Below, one piece after another: positions 40,208 to 51,278 of a stretch of DNA of 64,000 nucleotides. This stretch comes from Paralvinella palmiformis (lineage: Eukaryota > Annelida > Polychaeta > Terebellida > Alvinellidae). Position 1 is the first letter of the stretch, and every line of letters starts with the position of its first letter. The position numbers and the translations under genes are program-made. The notes below the pieces were generated by a model. It did not search any database. It saw only the letters and a list, made by a program, of their open reading frames with translations, and was not told where the DNA came from. The DNA lies in NCBI GenBank assembly GCA_025642065.1, contig JAODUP010000403.1, positions 47,501-111,500 on the forward strand. The letters run 5' to 3'.

Positions 40208-40325
40208 CTGCATCGAGGCTCCCTCAACTTTAGCCACATAGCCAAACACATCCATTACCGTCATGGTAATGGGTACTGTGAAGGCAACCGCTCCTACAAC
40301 AACGCGAAACATTGGACGCATTCAT
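40208..40325 (-). CDS. IMMP2L: IMMP2L first coding exon (mitochondrial inner membrane peptidase subunit 2)
   Basis: On the - strand, a 3' splice site (ttttctcttgtgccatag) precedes an exon ending at a GTCAGC donor. Translation starts at 40321. The codon just upstream in frame is TGA, so the start must lie within this exon and there must be an upstream 5' UTR exon. The 38 codons (phase 0) read MRPMFRVVVGAVAFTVPITM, then TVMDVFGYVAKVEGASMQ. This matches the N-terminal membrane segment and catalytic-serine box (VEGASMQ, Ser 36) of IMP2-type peptidases of family S26, which mature proteins exported to the mitochondrial intermembrane space. The N-terminus is shorter than in human IMMP2L; a start at Met 4 is also possible. 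The next coding exon is 8.7 kb downstream at 31445-31548. Confidence 0.9.
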
Positions 40326-41789
40326 CTATGGCACAAGAGAAAACTGAAAATATAAACAACAGAAATTTACAGTTAGATAGGAATACTGCTGTTAATATAT
40401 GTTCAGCATTTTACATCCACAAAAAGTTTAGAATTATACTTGATGAAAAACATAGCATAATGTTTCAGTAAATGAACGCTTAAATTTCATTTATCCGAAT
40501 CTTTAAATATTGTCATATGATATTTTAAGCTGTGCTTCTCTTGGTGCTGCTTCCAAATACCACTAAGCAAGTAGAAACATCAATGAAAAGACAATAGCAC
40601 CTTGAGGTCTGATGACAAAATGCAAGATTTTAAACATTTATTCTATCAACAGTGAACAACATTAAAATACAAAAGTGACAGATGTGATGTAATTGTGGTA
40701 TATCACCAGAAGCACTGCATTTATGTAAATTCTTAGAAAACACAACAACTAGTCAGCTATATTTAACTTATTATCAACACCAGATTATTGACCTTAGACA
40801 TGTGCGAGATAATTTTGAGTAAAGGGATCTTAGCTTCCTAATTTGACTTGCACAGCAACTGCAAATGTTATAACAAGGAAAACAACAGATTTGTTTCCTT
40901 GATGTAGTGGCATTATTGCATTACTCGGAAGATTCTCGAGTCTTAACCAGAGTCATAGGAGTTGGATTCGTGGTGCAAGTCAAATTGATTTTTGCATAAT
41001 ACGAACATAGACCTTCATTCTCATATATACTGCTACAGCCTAGTCATACCAGCATGGTGAACATTATGTGTACAAATATAAACGAACATCTTTTGGGGCA
41101 ATTCTGGGCTATGTTTGGTTAAGTTGACATGAACTCGTCACACCCAGTGGATGCAGACTATGGTGATTCTAGAGTACTAATTTGACTCCAGGCTCCCGTC
41201 CAGTTGAATTTTCCATAATTTGAACACAATGATAGTGTTTGTGATAAGTCTTTAAGATTTGATATACATGGTATATCTTTGTGAATCTGGCATTCTCTGC
41301 TGACTCTAGTGCAATTTTTCTTGGACTGGCAGTTGTTAGGGAGCTAGTAAAAATATTTGTGGGGCTATTGAGAAATGTTGTTGGGCTAATGGAATTAAAT
41401 TTTACTAGCCATGGGGCCAATGAGATGTAGAAATATATTTATGGCCCTGTACAAGGTTGCAGGTAAATAGATGGAATCTGATGTGTTGGCACTGACTAAA
41501 TGCCCAAGCATGACATTTTTTGGATATAAATGTAGAAGAAATTATATGGCATGTTCTTTATTTGTAAGAAATCGTCAACTAAAGCAAGGCCGACTTATAA
41601 ATGTACCTTGTCTGACAAGGGAATAACTAACTGTGGCCAATAAAATGAAATAATAGTTTACATATGAAGACACAATGTGTTGTAAACTTGTAACCATGAT
41701 AAAACATGATTAATGTATTTATTTAAATATATGTTGATAGCTAAAACCCTATTAAAGATGAGCTGGGTTGTCATTTCTGCACTATTTAA

Positions 41790-41970
41790 ATATTGTCAGC
41801 TGAACTCTATTTAATATGGTGAGTATTCAATTTTTGGAGGAGGACAGCATTCTTGGCAGCTTTATTTACTGGTTAAATAATACCAATCGACTCTAAATAA
41901 AAGAAAATGGTGATATATATCTAATTATGCCTAATGGCATGATAAAATGAACTTGCATGTTTGTGACACA
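41790..41970 (+). repeat. Dispersed repeat related to the 1.9-kb tandem unit
   Basis: Blocks GTCAGCTGA, GGAGGAGG and ACTGGTTAAATAATACCA occur in the same order as in the reverse complement of the tandem unit (about 47440-47560 and 49350-49470), with diverged spacers. Confidence 0.65.
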
Positions 41971-42449
41971 GTTAAGCATATTTTACAAATCTGTTTCTCT
42001 TGAAAATACAGTATGTGTAGGCACTTTCATAAACATCATGACCATATGGCATAAAAAATGATTGGGCAACTGTGACTGCTGCTTGGAAAAGGCTCCAAGA
42101 GGGGTACTCCTTTTCTTGGACTTTTCTGCTGCCTCTTTTTCATTTCTTTGGTGTAATCACATGCCGCCATTTTTATAAATAAACAACCTCATCTCTTGAT
42201 TACTTATCAGTCAAAATATGTCCATTTTTCGTGATTTGACATTGATATTTAAATTTTGCCTAAGTTCAGAAGCTCTTTACTCCCATAGATAACCAGCTGA
42301 CAATAAAAATAATGTCACCAACATGTTTTTCAGGTTTATTTTCTTCCAAACAATTTCTTTAAATAATTTCCAGCTATGTGCACTAATATTCGAATATCCA
42401 GAGGCTGCAAAATGTGGTGTTAATATTTTTAGTAATAAATTCCATGTCA

Positions 42450-42712
42450 GCTTATGAGGAGATTAAGAAGTTTTTAACTTGAAGACAAAGAAACATTAGT
42501 GGCAATAACATTTGACTTAGTCTCCAAGGTTTTATCATTATGAGGGTCACAATTACAGCACTGCTAATAAATAGTAATTGGTGACATAAATTCATGATAT
42601 TTAGCTTATTAAAATGTATATAACTTTCTTTACGTGTTACTTATTGACATAATTCGGGCTGTATATGGTCATAGAAACTGAACTCTTTTTGTTTGAATAT
42701 TTTTTATCAAAC
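42450..42712 (+). repeat. Dispersed repeat family, uninterrupted copy
   Basis: Shares GAGGAGATTAAGAAG, GGTCACAATTACA, AATAGTAATTGG, TTACTTATTGA and CTGTATATGGT-ATAGAAACTG in order with 61490-61628 plus 62394-62515. It shows what that locus looked like before the transposon inserted. Confidence 0.75.
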
Positions 42713-42924
42713 TACCAAAGTAATTTTTTTATGAAAGTGCCTAGCGTGTGGTAAACGTGATGATGATTAGTAGAATGACTTGAGTGTCTTTCAATACAGG
42801 TAATGGTATTCTGGTATGTCAGTGGTTCGGCCGACGAACGTTGACGAACGTTGAAGCAAACACACATCCGCAAGTCAGATATGCCATGTCCGACGTATTG
42901 AAGTCTGTTTGTAAAATAAATAAA

Positions 42925-43060
42925 CAATGATGATTTATGTTTTATGGCCACTTAGTGCACATGGTAGGCTAAATGATCTGAGTGACCTACAAAGGTAATG
43001 AAGCGAAGTCAAATATGAAACACCATTCAGATATGCCAACGCCGAGAAATAAATAAACAA
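42925..43060 (-). mobile_element. SINE family 2, head-truncated
   Basis: The - strand reads CGGCGTTGGCATATCTGAAT, GTTTCATATTTGACTTCGC, CATTTAGCCTACCATGTGCA and GGCCATAAAACATAAATCAT. It lacks the tRNA-like head. Confidence 0.72.
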
Positions 43061-43091
43061 TGTTCATTGTTTCTTATGTTGCGACATTGAC

Positions 43092-43130
43092 AGTCACCAT
43101 GTCACATCACATGGTCACGTGATGGTGACT
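43092..43130. promoter_or_regulatory. Hairpin with E-box CACGTG
   Basis: Arms AGTCACCAT and ATGGTGACT enclose TCACGTGA (43115-43122), the palindromic E-box bound by bHLH-Zip factors such as USF or MITF/TFE. It lies upstream of the IMMP2L coding start on the - strand, but any link to that gene is speculation. Confidence 0.2.
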
Positions 43131-43499
43131 AATGTTATACTTATTAGACCCAAGTTATTGTTAAGGCTAAACTGACAGTGACACACTCACGACACTCACA
43201 CTGTGACTGTTATTGCCGAATATTATATTGGGGAGTAACTAATCAAATAAAATCAAGAGGCTACCAGATCTATGTTGTTTAACCAACTTCATTTAACAAA
43301 ATTAACTGTGTCATTTATGTGTCACCGAAAGGGTCCAAAGGGAACAAAATGAACAGGATAAACACTGCACCTTGAAATTAAAATACGTTCAATCCAGATC
43401 TCTAACGGCAGCAGAAGACTGGAGCATCGTAAAACATGAATATGGTGACACCAATCTACAGGTGATGCAACACAAGTGGAGGTCATTTTCTAACGATTA

Positions 43500-43690
43500 C
43501 AGTCTACATTGCTATAAATATTTCTTTTAAATATTTATAAAACTGTAAAATGTTCATAAACCTGTAAATTGCTTATAAACCATAAATTACGTATAAAACT
43601 GTAAAAAGGATAAAGTAAATGATTTAGAAAACTGTAAGACAGATTAATAAATATTGTTTAAACTAATAAATTATATATAATCCTTGATAA
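43500..43690. repeat. AT-rich degenerate tandem repeat, unit about 18-20 bp
   Basis: Imperfect repeats of TATAAAACTGTAAA with short spacers (about 43544 to 43640), merging into plain AT-rich sequence next to the LINE 3' end. Confidence 0.5.
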
Positions 43691-43789
43691 ATATATCTCC
43701 GCATAGTTAAACAGGATTAATTAAACTTGTTTATTTTGTGTATGTTCCGAACAAACTTATATAAAATAAAGCTGTTATTAGAGAGATAC

Positions 43790-44418
43790 GATACCGTACC
43801 CCAAGTTATCTTATGGGATTGTGCACTGGTCACTGAGTACACTGTACGTGTTGTGTATTGTGGGTTGTATTAACAACGATTTTTAATGTCTCTATTATCT
43901 TACTTTCCCTGATTTCGGCAGACAGTGTATTCCAGAGACTAGGTGCTACATAGTTAAAACATATGTTGCTATCTAGCTGATATAGTCAGATTTTTTTGGG
44001 AACTACTATAATAGTTGTGTATTCTGAGATCTGAAAGTCCTGCCTGGTGTATATACCTGCAACATGTCTCCCCTTATATGTGTGGGCTAAAAGTTTATAC
44101 TGAGCTCGGTATTTTACTGGCAGCCAATGGAGTTTCTTTAACACGGGGCGTAATATGGTTATGTCGAACTGTCCTAGTCACAATGCGAGCTGCCGTGTTC
44201 TGTACACGTTGTAGCTTGTTTATCATGGTATCCGGTGGTCCATGGAGGAGAGCATTACAATAGTCCAGTCTCGACATTACAAGCCCATGTACCAATAACA
44301 AATAACGTCTGATATGCCCAATGTTGGATAGTTGTGCATGTCCACATATGTAGTTGTTTAATGGTCTGGTTTCCGTCGTTACGTGGCGAAATAATATGAA
44401 TTTGCGGATCACTCGCAA
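43790..44418 (-). mobile_element. LINE 3' end: reverse transcriptase C-terminal remnant
   Basis: The - strand reads NIGHIRRYLLLVHGLVMSRL then DYCNALLHGPPDTMINKLQR then VQNTAARIVTRTVRHNHITP. This is the post-catalytic region of CR1/Jockey-type non-LTR reverse transcriptases (typical SRLDYCNALLYGLP and LQRVQNAAARIV). Beyond a break it continues with YKLLAHTYKG and VAPSLWNTLSAEIRES, matching the usual AP-WN-LP ending. The catalytic part of the RT is missing, so this is a 5'-truncated, dead copy. It may be the tail of the same element as the ORF1 remnant at 45060-45712, which lies upstream on the same strand. Confidence 0.85.
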
Positions 44419-44854
44419 ATGTTACTTTCTTTCCCCTGATGGCGATGACTTATAGTAGGACTAGGTTCATTTCTTGGCTGAGAGAATAGCGGTCGGGATT
44501 CATGCTACATTGGTTTGCTTCCAACTTTTTGTAAAGTGGCCGTAAAACATCAATCATCATTATCATCGTCCAACATTTTGTGATGTGTCTGAGGATGGAG
44601 TGACGTCAGTTGGAGCACGTGTTGGTATGATTGTCATCGATTTATGCGGATAATAAGTCCATTTCATCTAATCCTGTAGCTTCTTGGCATATCATCCACA
44701 CTTATTATGATACTGGGAAACCACCAGTGGTTTTGGCGTGATTGTACTCAGATTCGATGACCTGATTAGAGTGGTGATAGGTGCTCTTTTTCTGTTGTTT
44801 CAGCATCAAGGTCTAGCCTATCCACTTCATCTCCTACTTCGCTTCAGCTATTCC

Positions 44855-44975
44855 AAAGGTAATGAAGCGATGTCAAAGGTGAAACGCTCTTCGGATATGC
44901 CAACGCCGAGATTCGAACTCAGGTTGTAGTGATCTGTGATCCAACGCGCTACCGGTTAGACCACGGAGGCCTCCA
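44855..44975 (-). mobile_element. tRNA-derived SINE, family 2 (head and body)
   Basis: The - strand reads GCCTCCGTGGTCTAACCGGT AGCGCG (A-box region) and GAGTTCGAATCTCGGCG (B-box), then GTTTCACCTTTGACATCGC. It lies between the LINE ORF1 and RT remnants. Confidence 0.78.
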
Positions 44976-44989
44976 GTCCAATCATTTAC

Positions 44990-45075
44990 TGATAGTATTG
45001 CCCGACGTTACAGTAACGACATCCACAACTATGAAAGTGCAGTTGTAGAAGTTACTATATTACGGTGATAACGAA
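44990..45075 (-). pseudogene. NADAR/YbiA-like N-terminal motif following LINE ORF1
   Basis: Immediately downstream of the ORF1 remnant on the - strand the broken frame gives SP, then YSNFYNCTFIV, VD, and after a frame change RYCNVGQYYQ. The opening of NADAR-domain proteins reads roughly PLSNFYP-F-(I/V)-G--Y-SVEQYYQ, so the match covers both conserved blocks. It is then lost, followed by a SINE. It contains a stop and a frameshift, so it is non-functional. Confidence 0.45.
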
Positions 45076-45712
45076 CTTCTGAAATAGATGTAGGCATTAG
45101 CTGTAATGATGTTGGCAAGTTTATCAGCGGGAATATTACCAATATCATTTATCGTATATGATTTGCCATCACTGAACAGTTTGTATATTGACAAGTTTAC
45201 TCTTAAACTACTTTCTCTAGCTTCCCTAGTGATGGATCGCAGCGTCTTAGGTCTCCTATCAATATCCACAGAGAACTGTTTATTTATGTACAGCAGCGGC
45301 GCACATCCCTCCAGGTTTTTAGACCCACGACGAACGTTCATGCGATATGGGAAGTGAGTGGATGGCACTACAATGTCCCTTAGTCCTGGTAATGTGGACC
45401 TGAGCGTCTGGAATATCTATGACATCTAGCTAGAATCGTGTTCTGAGCGGTGTCTACGTGAAGATCATCTTCAAATAACTTCATATGAGCATCCCTGATG
45501 TCATCCGCACTCTCTTTCGGAGGTTCTGGCATTCCATATATAATTAAATTATTGCTCATACTCAAACGCACTCCAGTTGCAATAGGCACAACAGTGTATG
45601 TGTGTGGGGGCGCTCGCGTGGGTATTGTTGAGTCGTCTTTTCCCCATATTTTGAGATGACGTGGTACACCAATACCGTAACTTTCGTTATTAGAACAGAG
45701 AGTGCAGTACAC
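45060..45712 (-). pseudogene. LINE ORF1-like nucleic-acid-binding protein remnant
   Basis: Two overlapping - strand frames (45380-45712 and 45060-45368, one frameshift between them) read MSNNLIIYGMPEPPKESADD, then TILARCHR, then FPYRMNVRRGSKNLEGCAPL, then NKQFSVDIDRRPKTLRSITR and LFSDGKSYTI. The pattern N-(L/V)-I-I-YG-(M/V)-PE ... R-H-R ... L-I-N-E-D-F ... R-L-L-I-AR ... DG-K-Y is that of LINE ORF1 proteins of the L1/CR1-like type, which bind RNA. Decayed by at least one frameshift, and no intact RT follows. A NADAR-like motif follows at about 44990-45075. Confidence 0.72.
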
Positions 45713-45719
45713 TACCTCT

Positions 45720-46475
45720 AGCCACTGCCAACTTATTAATTTATCCTCTATTTCTCTTTTTTATTTGTAATAATTAAGTTCTGTAGAAAATGTCGTCAGT
45801 ATATGTAAGATGAGTCGATCTTGATAAACTAGTTGTATTTTATTTTATTTTAGCCTCATCTATGATCTCACTTTGGTTATAGGAGCGAAACCCCATTCCC
45901 CAGGGAAATGTGATTAACAGATGAAGCATGACACAGACACACCTAACACTATACTTTGAACTTAAATCCAGAACTGTGTACTGCAGTGCATATACACTGG
46001 TACTACAACAATATCTTCAACCCTCAGTTTAGTTTGGTCATGATATTTCAGTTTGAGCGACAGTAATAATTGCCACATCCTGCAATCCAGCTGTGCATTA
46101 CCTCCATCCACCGACATTACACCACTAGTCAGCTGTGTATTATACCGATTCACCGATCATATACAACTATACAAAATATTTACGACGTTACCTTTTAAGC
46201 GTATGATGACCGTGATACCCACCTGGAACCAATCAACTCTGCGTATTGAGCTACACACAGTAAGAATCCTTTAGGCTGTCGTAATTTTTCATGGCTTATC
46301 ACCGGAAGCCTAGACTACCAATCGGTTTGGAGCACCAGATAGACACAAAACTCGGCAACGTATTTAACCAAATCTTCATTGGTGAGAGGATGTATTCAGA
46401 GGTTACGCAGTATCAATAAATAACATAAAAAATAAGATTAGAGAAATAGGAGCAAAGCAAGATTCAAAGCACAGC
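45720..46475. other. Non-coding stretch before the tandem duplication
   Basis: Nothing recognised. It lies between the LINE ORF1 remnant and the 1.9-kb tandem repeat, in the interval separating IMMP2L from SELENOK. Confidence 0.5.
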
Positions 46476-48383
46476 AAAATATTGTATTTCACTTAATGCT
46501 GACTCAATTAGAAGAACCCTTCATTCAAGCTAACCCAATTGATTTTTTCTCAAGTTTGAAACGCGTAGTTCATCGATAATATCCTTAGATATACCATCTG
46601 AGGAGAAACAACCATTGTGTTCCGTTAAACATCCTTGAAGAAGCCTATAAAATACATCAGAAGGTATCTTATGGGAATTTCAATTTTCGAAAATATCGTA
46701 ATAATGGATCTGGTGTTTCTTTCCTGGCAAAAAAGCCTTGATAATTATCCTGGCAAGAGCATTTTAATAACTGCATCATTTTTTTCTTCTTCCTTAAAAC
46801 CTTTATAGTTCGGGCCATTATTTGGGCTAAGTTTGATTAGTCAGAGTGGGTCCTTGAGAACCCATTCAAAATGTCGTAAACGACATTCTATTTGTTCTAG
46901 GTGATAACACGGTTTGTATCGGTAACAGGGTTTTCCATCGGATTTATTTTTCTTCAGATTTTCAGGGGATACTGCTGGCTTTTCATCATTAGCCACCATT
47001 TTTCTGTTTCTTTTTGAAGAGACTGATTGGATTTGTTACGACTGTCCATCGTCTGGGTGGGTGATAAAAAAAAGTATCTTTATTCTGTTGGCGTAGTTTC
47101 AGATTTCTGGCTTTTTTTTTCCATCTGTATCTAAATGTACTAACAGTATGTTTCAAGGAAGTATCGTGGTAGGTTCAGTTGCTATAAGTAATCGAGCAAC
47201 TGCGACGCTATGACATGATTTACCCACTTCAGTAATCAGGTCAGGTTGCATCTATGTTCGACGTACGTCCCCCGAACAACGGACTACCTGCACCACGGAC
47301 ACTTGACTCGTTGTATTGACCGTCATCGTGTTAGTTAAACACACTTGGTGTTTTCACAAGAATCAGATTTGCAAATATGTATTAGTCATGTAACAAGCAT
47401 AAATGTTTATCTTGCCATTATATAACTACTTTCTTCCCTTTTTGGTGCCAGGTGGTATTATTTAACCAGTAAAGCTGGCAACAGTGCTAGCCTCCTCAGC
47501 GCATTTACTATTTGCAAGTAGAGCTCAGCTGACAGAGGTCTAAGCATATATATTTAATCGAAATAATTATTAAAGTTACTTCTTGGCTGCAAGTTAACAG
47601 CAAACTTTTTCTCTTCATATTTTGTCTTCAACGAGGTACATCGATGAAGGGGCTTTTCTCAAACATTAGACATGCAAATTAAAAACGAAGAATAAAGAAT
47701 ATCCCAGATATATTCTTCTAGGTGTATATAAAAATAAACGTATTGCCCAAAGAATCTAATCACTGCCAACGGATCGGATTCCGTCCATTTACCTACATCT
47801 GTGTGGCAAAATAGATGTAAGAGGGTCAAAACATCCCCAGATCAAAGATGATATACATATTTATAGATGGCTATTCATAATAATGTTTGAGGTGTCATTT
47901 AGAATTTTTGACGTCACAAAATAAAAAAATACGAAATAGTCATTAACAACAACATGTGATCAAACTCTACCATCATAGCTAAAATGAAGTTTGTGTCGTG
48001 AATGCCGTTATGATCATGGTTCGGCGGATGCATGTCGAACAAGGCTGAAAACTGACCTGGTAATTGCACAGTATGATATTGCTGTGGCATTTTTTTTCAT
48101 CTCTGGAAATCAGACCCCATGTATACCATTAATGATCTGATCTCTTTCTCTTCTATTCAGGTTGGACAATTCCTTACAAATGGTTCGTGATTTCCTCCAT
48201 AGTTTAAACAATTATTATAATGATAAATTTGGACAGCTGTTTAGTGTAGACCAATTAGACATCATACAAATTAATGCAGAAATAAAATTTACTTTTGATT
48301 TATACACAGTATATATTTGAATAATGCTTCTTTCCGGGATAAAGTAATCCACAGAACAACAGTGAAAAGAACAAAACTACCAT
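46476..48383. repeat. 1.9-kb tandem duplication, copy A
   Basis: The 1908-bp unit is followed directly by a second copy starting at 48384. Copies differ by scattered substitutions and small indels. The - strand holds decayed coding-like text (KPCYRYKPCYHLEQIECRLR in copy A; GCFSSDGISRDIIDELR in both) of unknown family. An internal portion (about 47440-47560) is a reverse-strand relative of 41790-41970, so the unit derives from a dispersed repeat. Confidence 0.96.
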
Positions 48384-50286
48384 AAAATATTGTATTTCAC
48401 TTAATGCCAACTCAATTAGAAGAATCCTTCATTCAAGCTAACCCAATTGATCTCTTCCCAGGTTTGAAACGCGTAGTTCATCGATAATATCCCTAGATAT
48501 ACCATCTGAGGAGAAACAACCATTGTGTTCCGTTAAACATCCTTGAAGAAGCCTATAAAATACATCAGAAGGTATCTTATGGGAATTTCAATTTTCGAAA
48601 ATATCGTAATAATGGATCTGGTGTTTCTTTCCTGGCAAAAAAAGCCTTGATAATTATCCTGGCAAGAGCATTTTAATAACTGCATCATTTGTTTTCTTCT
48701 TCCTTAAAACCTTTATAGTTCGGGCCATTATTTGGGCTAAGTTTGATTAGTCAGAGTGGGTCCTTGAGAACCCATTCAAAATGTCGTCAACGACATTATA
48801 TTTGTTCTAGGTGATAACACGGTTTGTATCGGTAACAGGGTTTTCCATCGGATTTATTTTTCTTCAGATTTTCAGGGGATACTGCTGGCTTTTCATCATT
48901 AGCCACCATTTTTCTGTTTCTTTTTTGAAGAGACTGATTGGATTTGTTACGACTGTCCATCGTCTGGGTGGGTGATAAAAAAAAGTATCTTTATTCTGTT
49001 GGCGTAGTTTCAGATTTCTGGCATTTTTTTTCCATCTGTATCTAAATGTACTAACAGTATGTTTCAAGGAAGTATCGTGGTAGGTTCAGTTGCTATAAGT
49101 AATCGAGCAACTGCGACGCTATGACATGATTTACCCACTTCAGTAATCAGGTCAGGTTGCATCTATGTTCGACGTACGTCCCCCGAACAACGGACTACCT
49201 GCACCACGGACACGTTGTATTGACCGTCATCGTGTTAATTAAACACACTTGGTGTTTTCACAAGAATCAGATTTGCAAATATGTTTTAGTCATGTAACAA
49301 GCATAAATGTTTATCTTGCCATTATATAACTACTTTCTTCCCTTTTTGGTGCCAGGTGGTATTATTTAACCAGTAAAGCTGGCAACAGTGCTAGCCTCCT
49401 AAGCGCATTTACTATTTGCAAGTAGAGCTCAGCTGACAGAGGTCTAAGCATATATATTTAATCGAAATAATTATTAAAGTTACTTCTTGGCTGCAAGTTA
49501 ACAGCAAACTTTTTCTCTTCATATTTTGTCTTCAACGAGGTACATCGATGAAGGGGCTTTTCTCAAACATTAGACATGCAAATTAAAAACGAAGAATAAA
49601 GAATATCCCAGATATATTCTTCTAGGTGTATATCAAAATAAACGTATTGCCCAAAGAATCTAATCACTGCCAACGGATCGGATTCCGTCCATTTACCTAC
49701 ATCTGTGTGGCAAAATAGATGTAAGAGGGTCAAAACATCCCCAGATCAAAGATGATATACATATTTATAGATGGCTATTCATAATAATGTTTGAGGTGTC
49801 ATTTAGAATTTTTGACGTCACAAAACAAAAAAATACGAAATAGTCATTAACAACAACATGTGATCAAACTCTACCATCATACCTAAAATGAAGTTTGTGT
49901 CGTGAATGCCGTTATGATCATGGTTCGGCGGATGCATGGCGAACAAGGCTGAAAACTGACCTGGTAATTGCACAGTATGATATTGCTGTGGCTTTTTTTT
50001 CATCTCTGGAAATCAGACCCCATGTATACCATTAATGATCTGATCTCTTTCTCTTCTATTCAGGTTGGACAATTCCTTACAAATGGTTCGTGATTTCCTC
50101 CATAGTTTAAACAATTATTATAATGATAAATTTGGACAGCTGTTTAGTGTAGACCAATTAGACATCATACAAATTAATGCAGAAATAAAATTTACTTTTG
50201 ATTTATACACAGTATATATTTGAATAATGTCTTTCCTCTTCACCAGGTATAATGTAATCCACAGAAACAACAGTGAATAGAACAAA
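48384..50286. repeat. 1.9-kb tandem duplication, copy B
   Basis: Second, adjacent direct copy of 46476-48383. The 3' ends differ slightly: the segment after TTTGAATAATG carries an extra CCTCTTCACCAGG in this copy. It lies in the interval downstream of SELENOK. Confidence 0.96.
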
Positions 50287-50762
50287 TTACTGCAGCCAAT
50301 ATCATTTTCTATCATAAATTAGGCAGCTCTAATTAAATAAAATTGAATTTATACCTAAAATACTAATTATATAATTCACATTGGCAGTTAAAAACAAAAC
50401 ATGAATGACATAACCCTGGACGTATCAATTTATCTAATACAACCAATTTCATATTGTTCGAGAAGGATCAAAATTCCTAAAACACTGACTAGGATTGATT
50501 ATTTATAAACATGAACATAAAGCTACCACATAAATGTGCACAAACTGCTAGGATATTGCATTATGATATCCAGGCTTCCAGTGTCACATCTATTATCCAC
50601 ACTCACTATATATCACATAGGTGAATTTTTACAAGATAATTGATTGACTGCATTTGAACAGAACCGTGGAGACATATTATCATTTGCCACTCTTTCACTC
50701 TTTCTATAGTCTTCTTGCACAGCAAACACACAGTAGATTTCTGCACTCCATGATGTCGAGTC

Positions 50763-50813
50763 ATCAGCAAAGCTGGTTTGGCGCCAAGTCCAAACTTCCC
50801 AGCTCAGCATCAC
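50763..50813 (-). promoter_or_regulatory. Candidate SECIS element in the SELENOK 3' UTR
   Basis: Read on the - strand, about 420 nt after the stop: GTGAT (quartet 5' side), a stem GCTGAGCTG pairing with CAGCTTTGC (one U-U mismatch, one wobble), an internal GGAA giving the unpaired AA, an upper stem GTTTGG pairing with CCAAAC around an 8-nt loop, and TGAT (quartet 3' side). This fits a form II SECIS with tandem G-A pairs and 12 nt between UGA and AA. The base before UGA is G rather than the commoner A, and the lower helix is weak, so the exact element is provisional. Confidence 0.62.
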
Positions 50814-51231
50814 AATCTGCAGCTCACAGTCGCAGCTCAGACACCAAGGAGGCTACTTAGTACAGAGATGGAGATCTTTCAAAATGCAATTCATTAAATA
50901 CTATTATTACACACTCATCCCTGACATACTGATTGGTGGATCATCACCTTGACAATTACCTCAATGTTGATAATGAATGTGTAATAATAGAGATGAGGTC
51001 AAGTGTAGCATCTGATGCATGAAATACCAGAAAAGTGAATAATATTACAAGCATGTCCTACACACACACACAGAATCTGGAGCTTTGTTGAAAGAGTTAT
51101 TTCCTGGGAAAGATCAGAATGTAAAGATCTCCATAGCTGTACCACTTAATGGCTCAGTTAATCAAATCAGCAGATCATACACTGGTCACTTCCTATGTAA
51201 CTTCTGCTGAACAGTGATTCTTCTGAGCCAT

Positions 51232-51278
51232 TTATCTACCTCATCCACCTCCTGCCATTGGTGGAGGACTTGGCCCAC
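51232..51278 (-). CDS. SELENOK: SELENOK coding exon 6 with in-frame UGA (Sec)
   Basis: Acceptor ggtcttttttccag, then 47 nt encoding GGPSPPPMAGGG, TGA, GGT, AGA and TAA. The TGA at 51241-51243 is followed by Gly-Arg-stop, exactly the vertebrate SELENOK ending MAGG-U-GR. It is therefore read as selenocysteine 95, not as a stop. A standard gene caller would cut the protein at residue 94. Confidence 0.93.

Noticed and set aside
51241..51243. TGA as the ordinary stop codon of SELENOK
   Set aside because: The codons GGT AGA TAA that follow reproduce the conserved U-G-R-stop ending, so reading it as a stop would remove the defining residue of the family.
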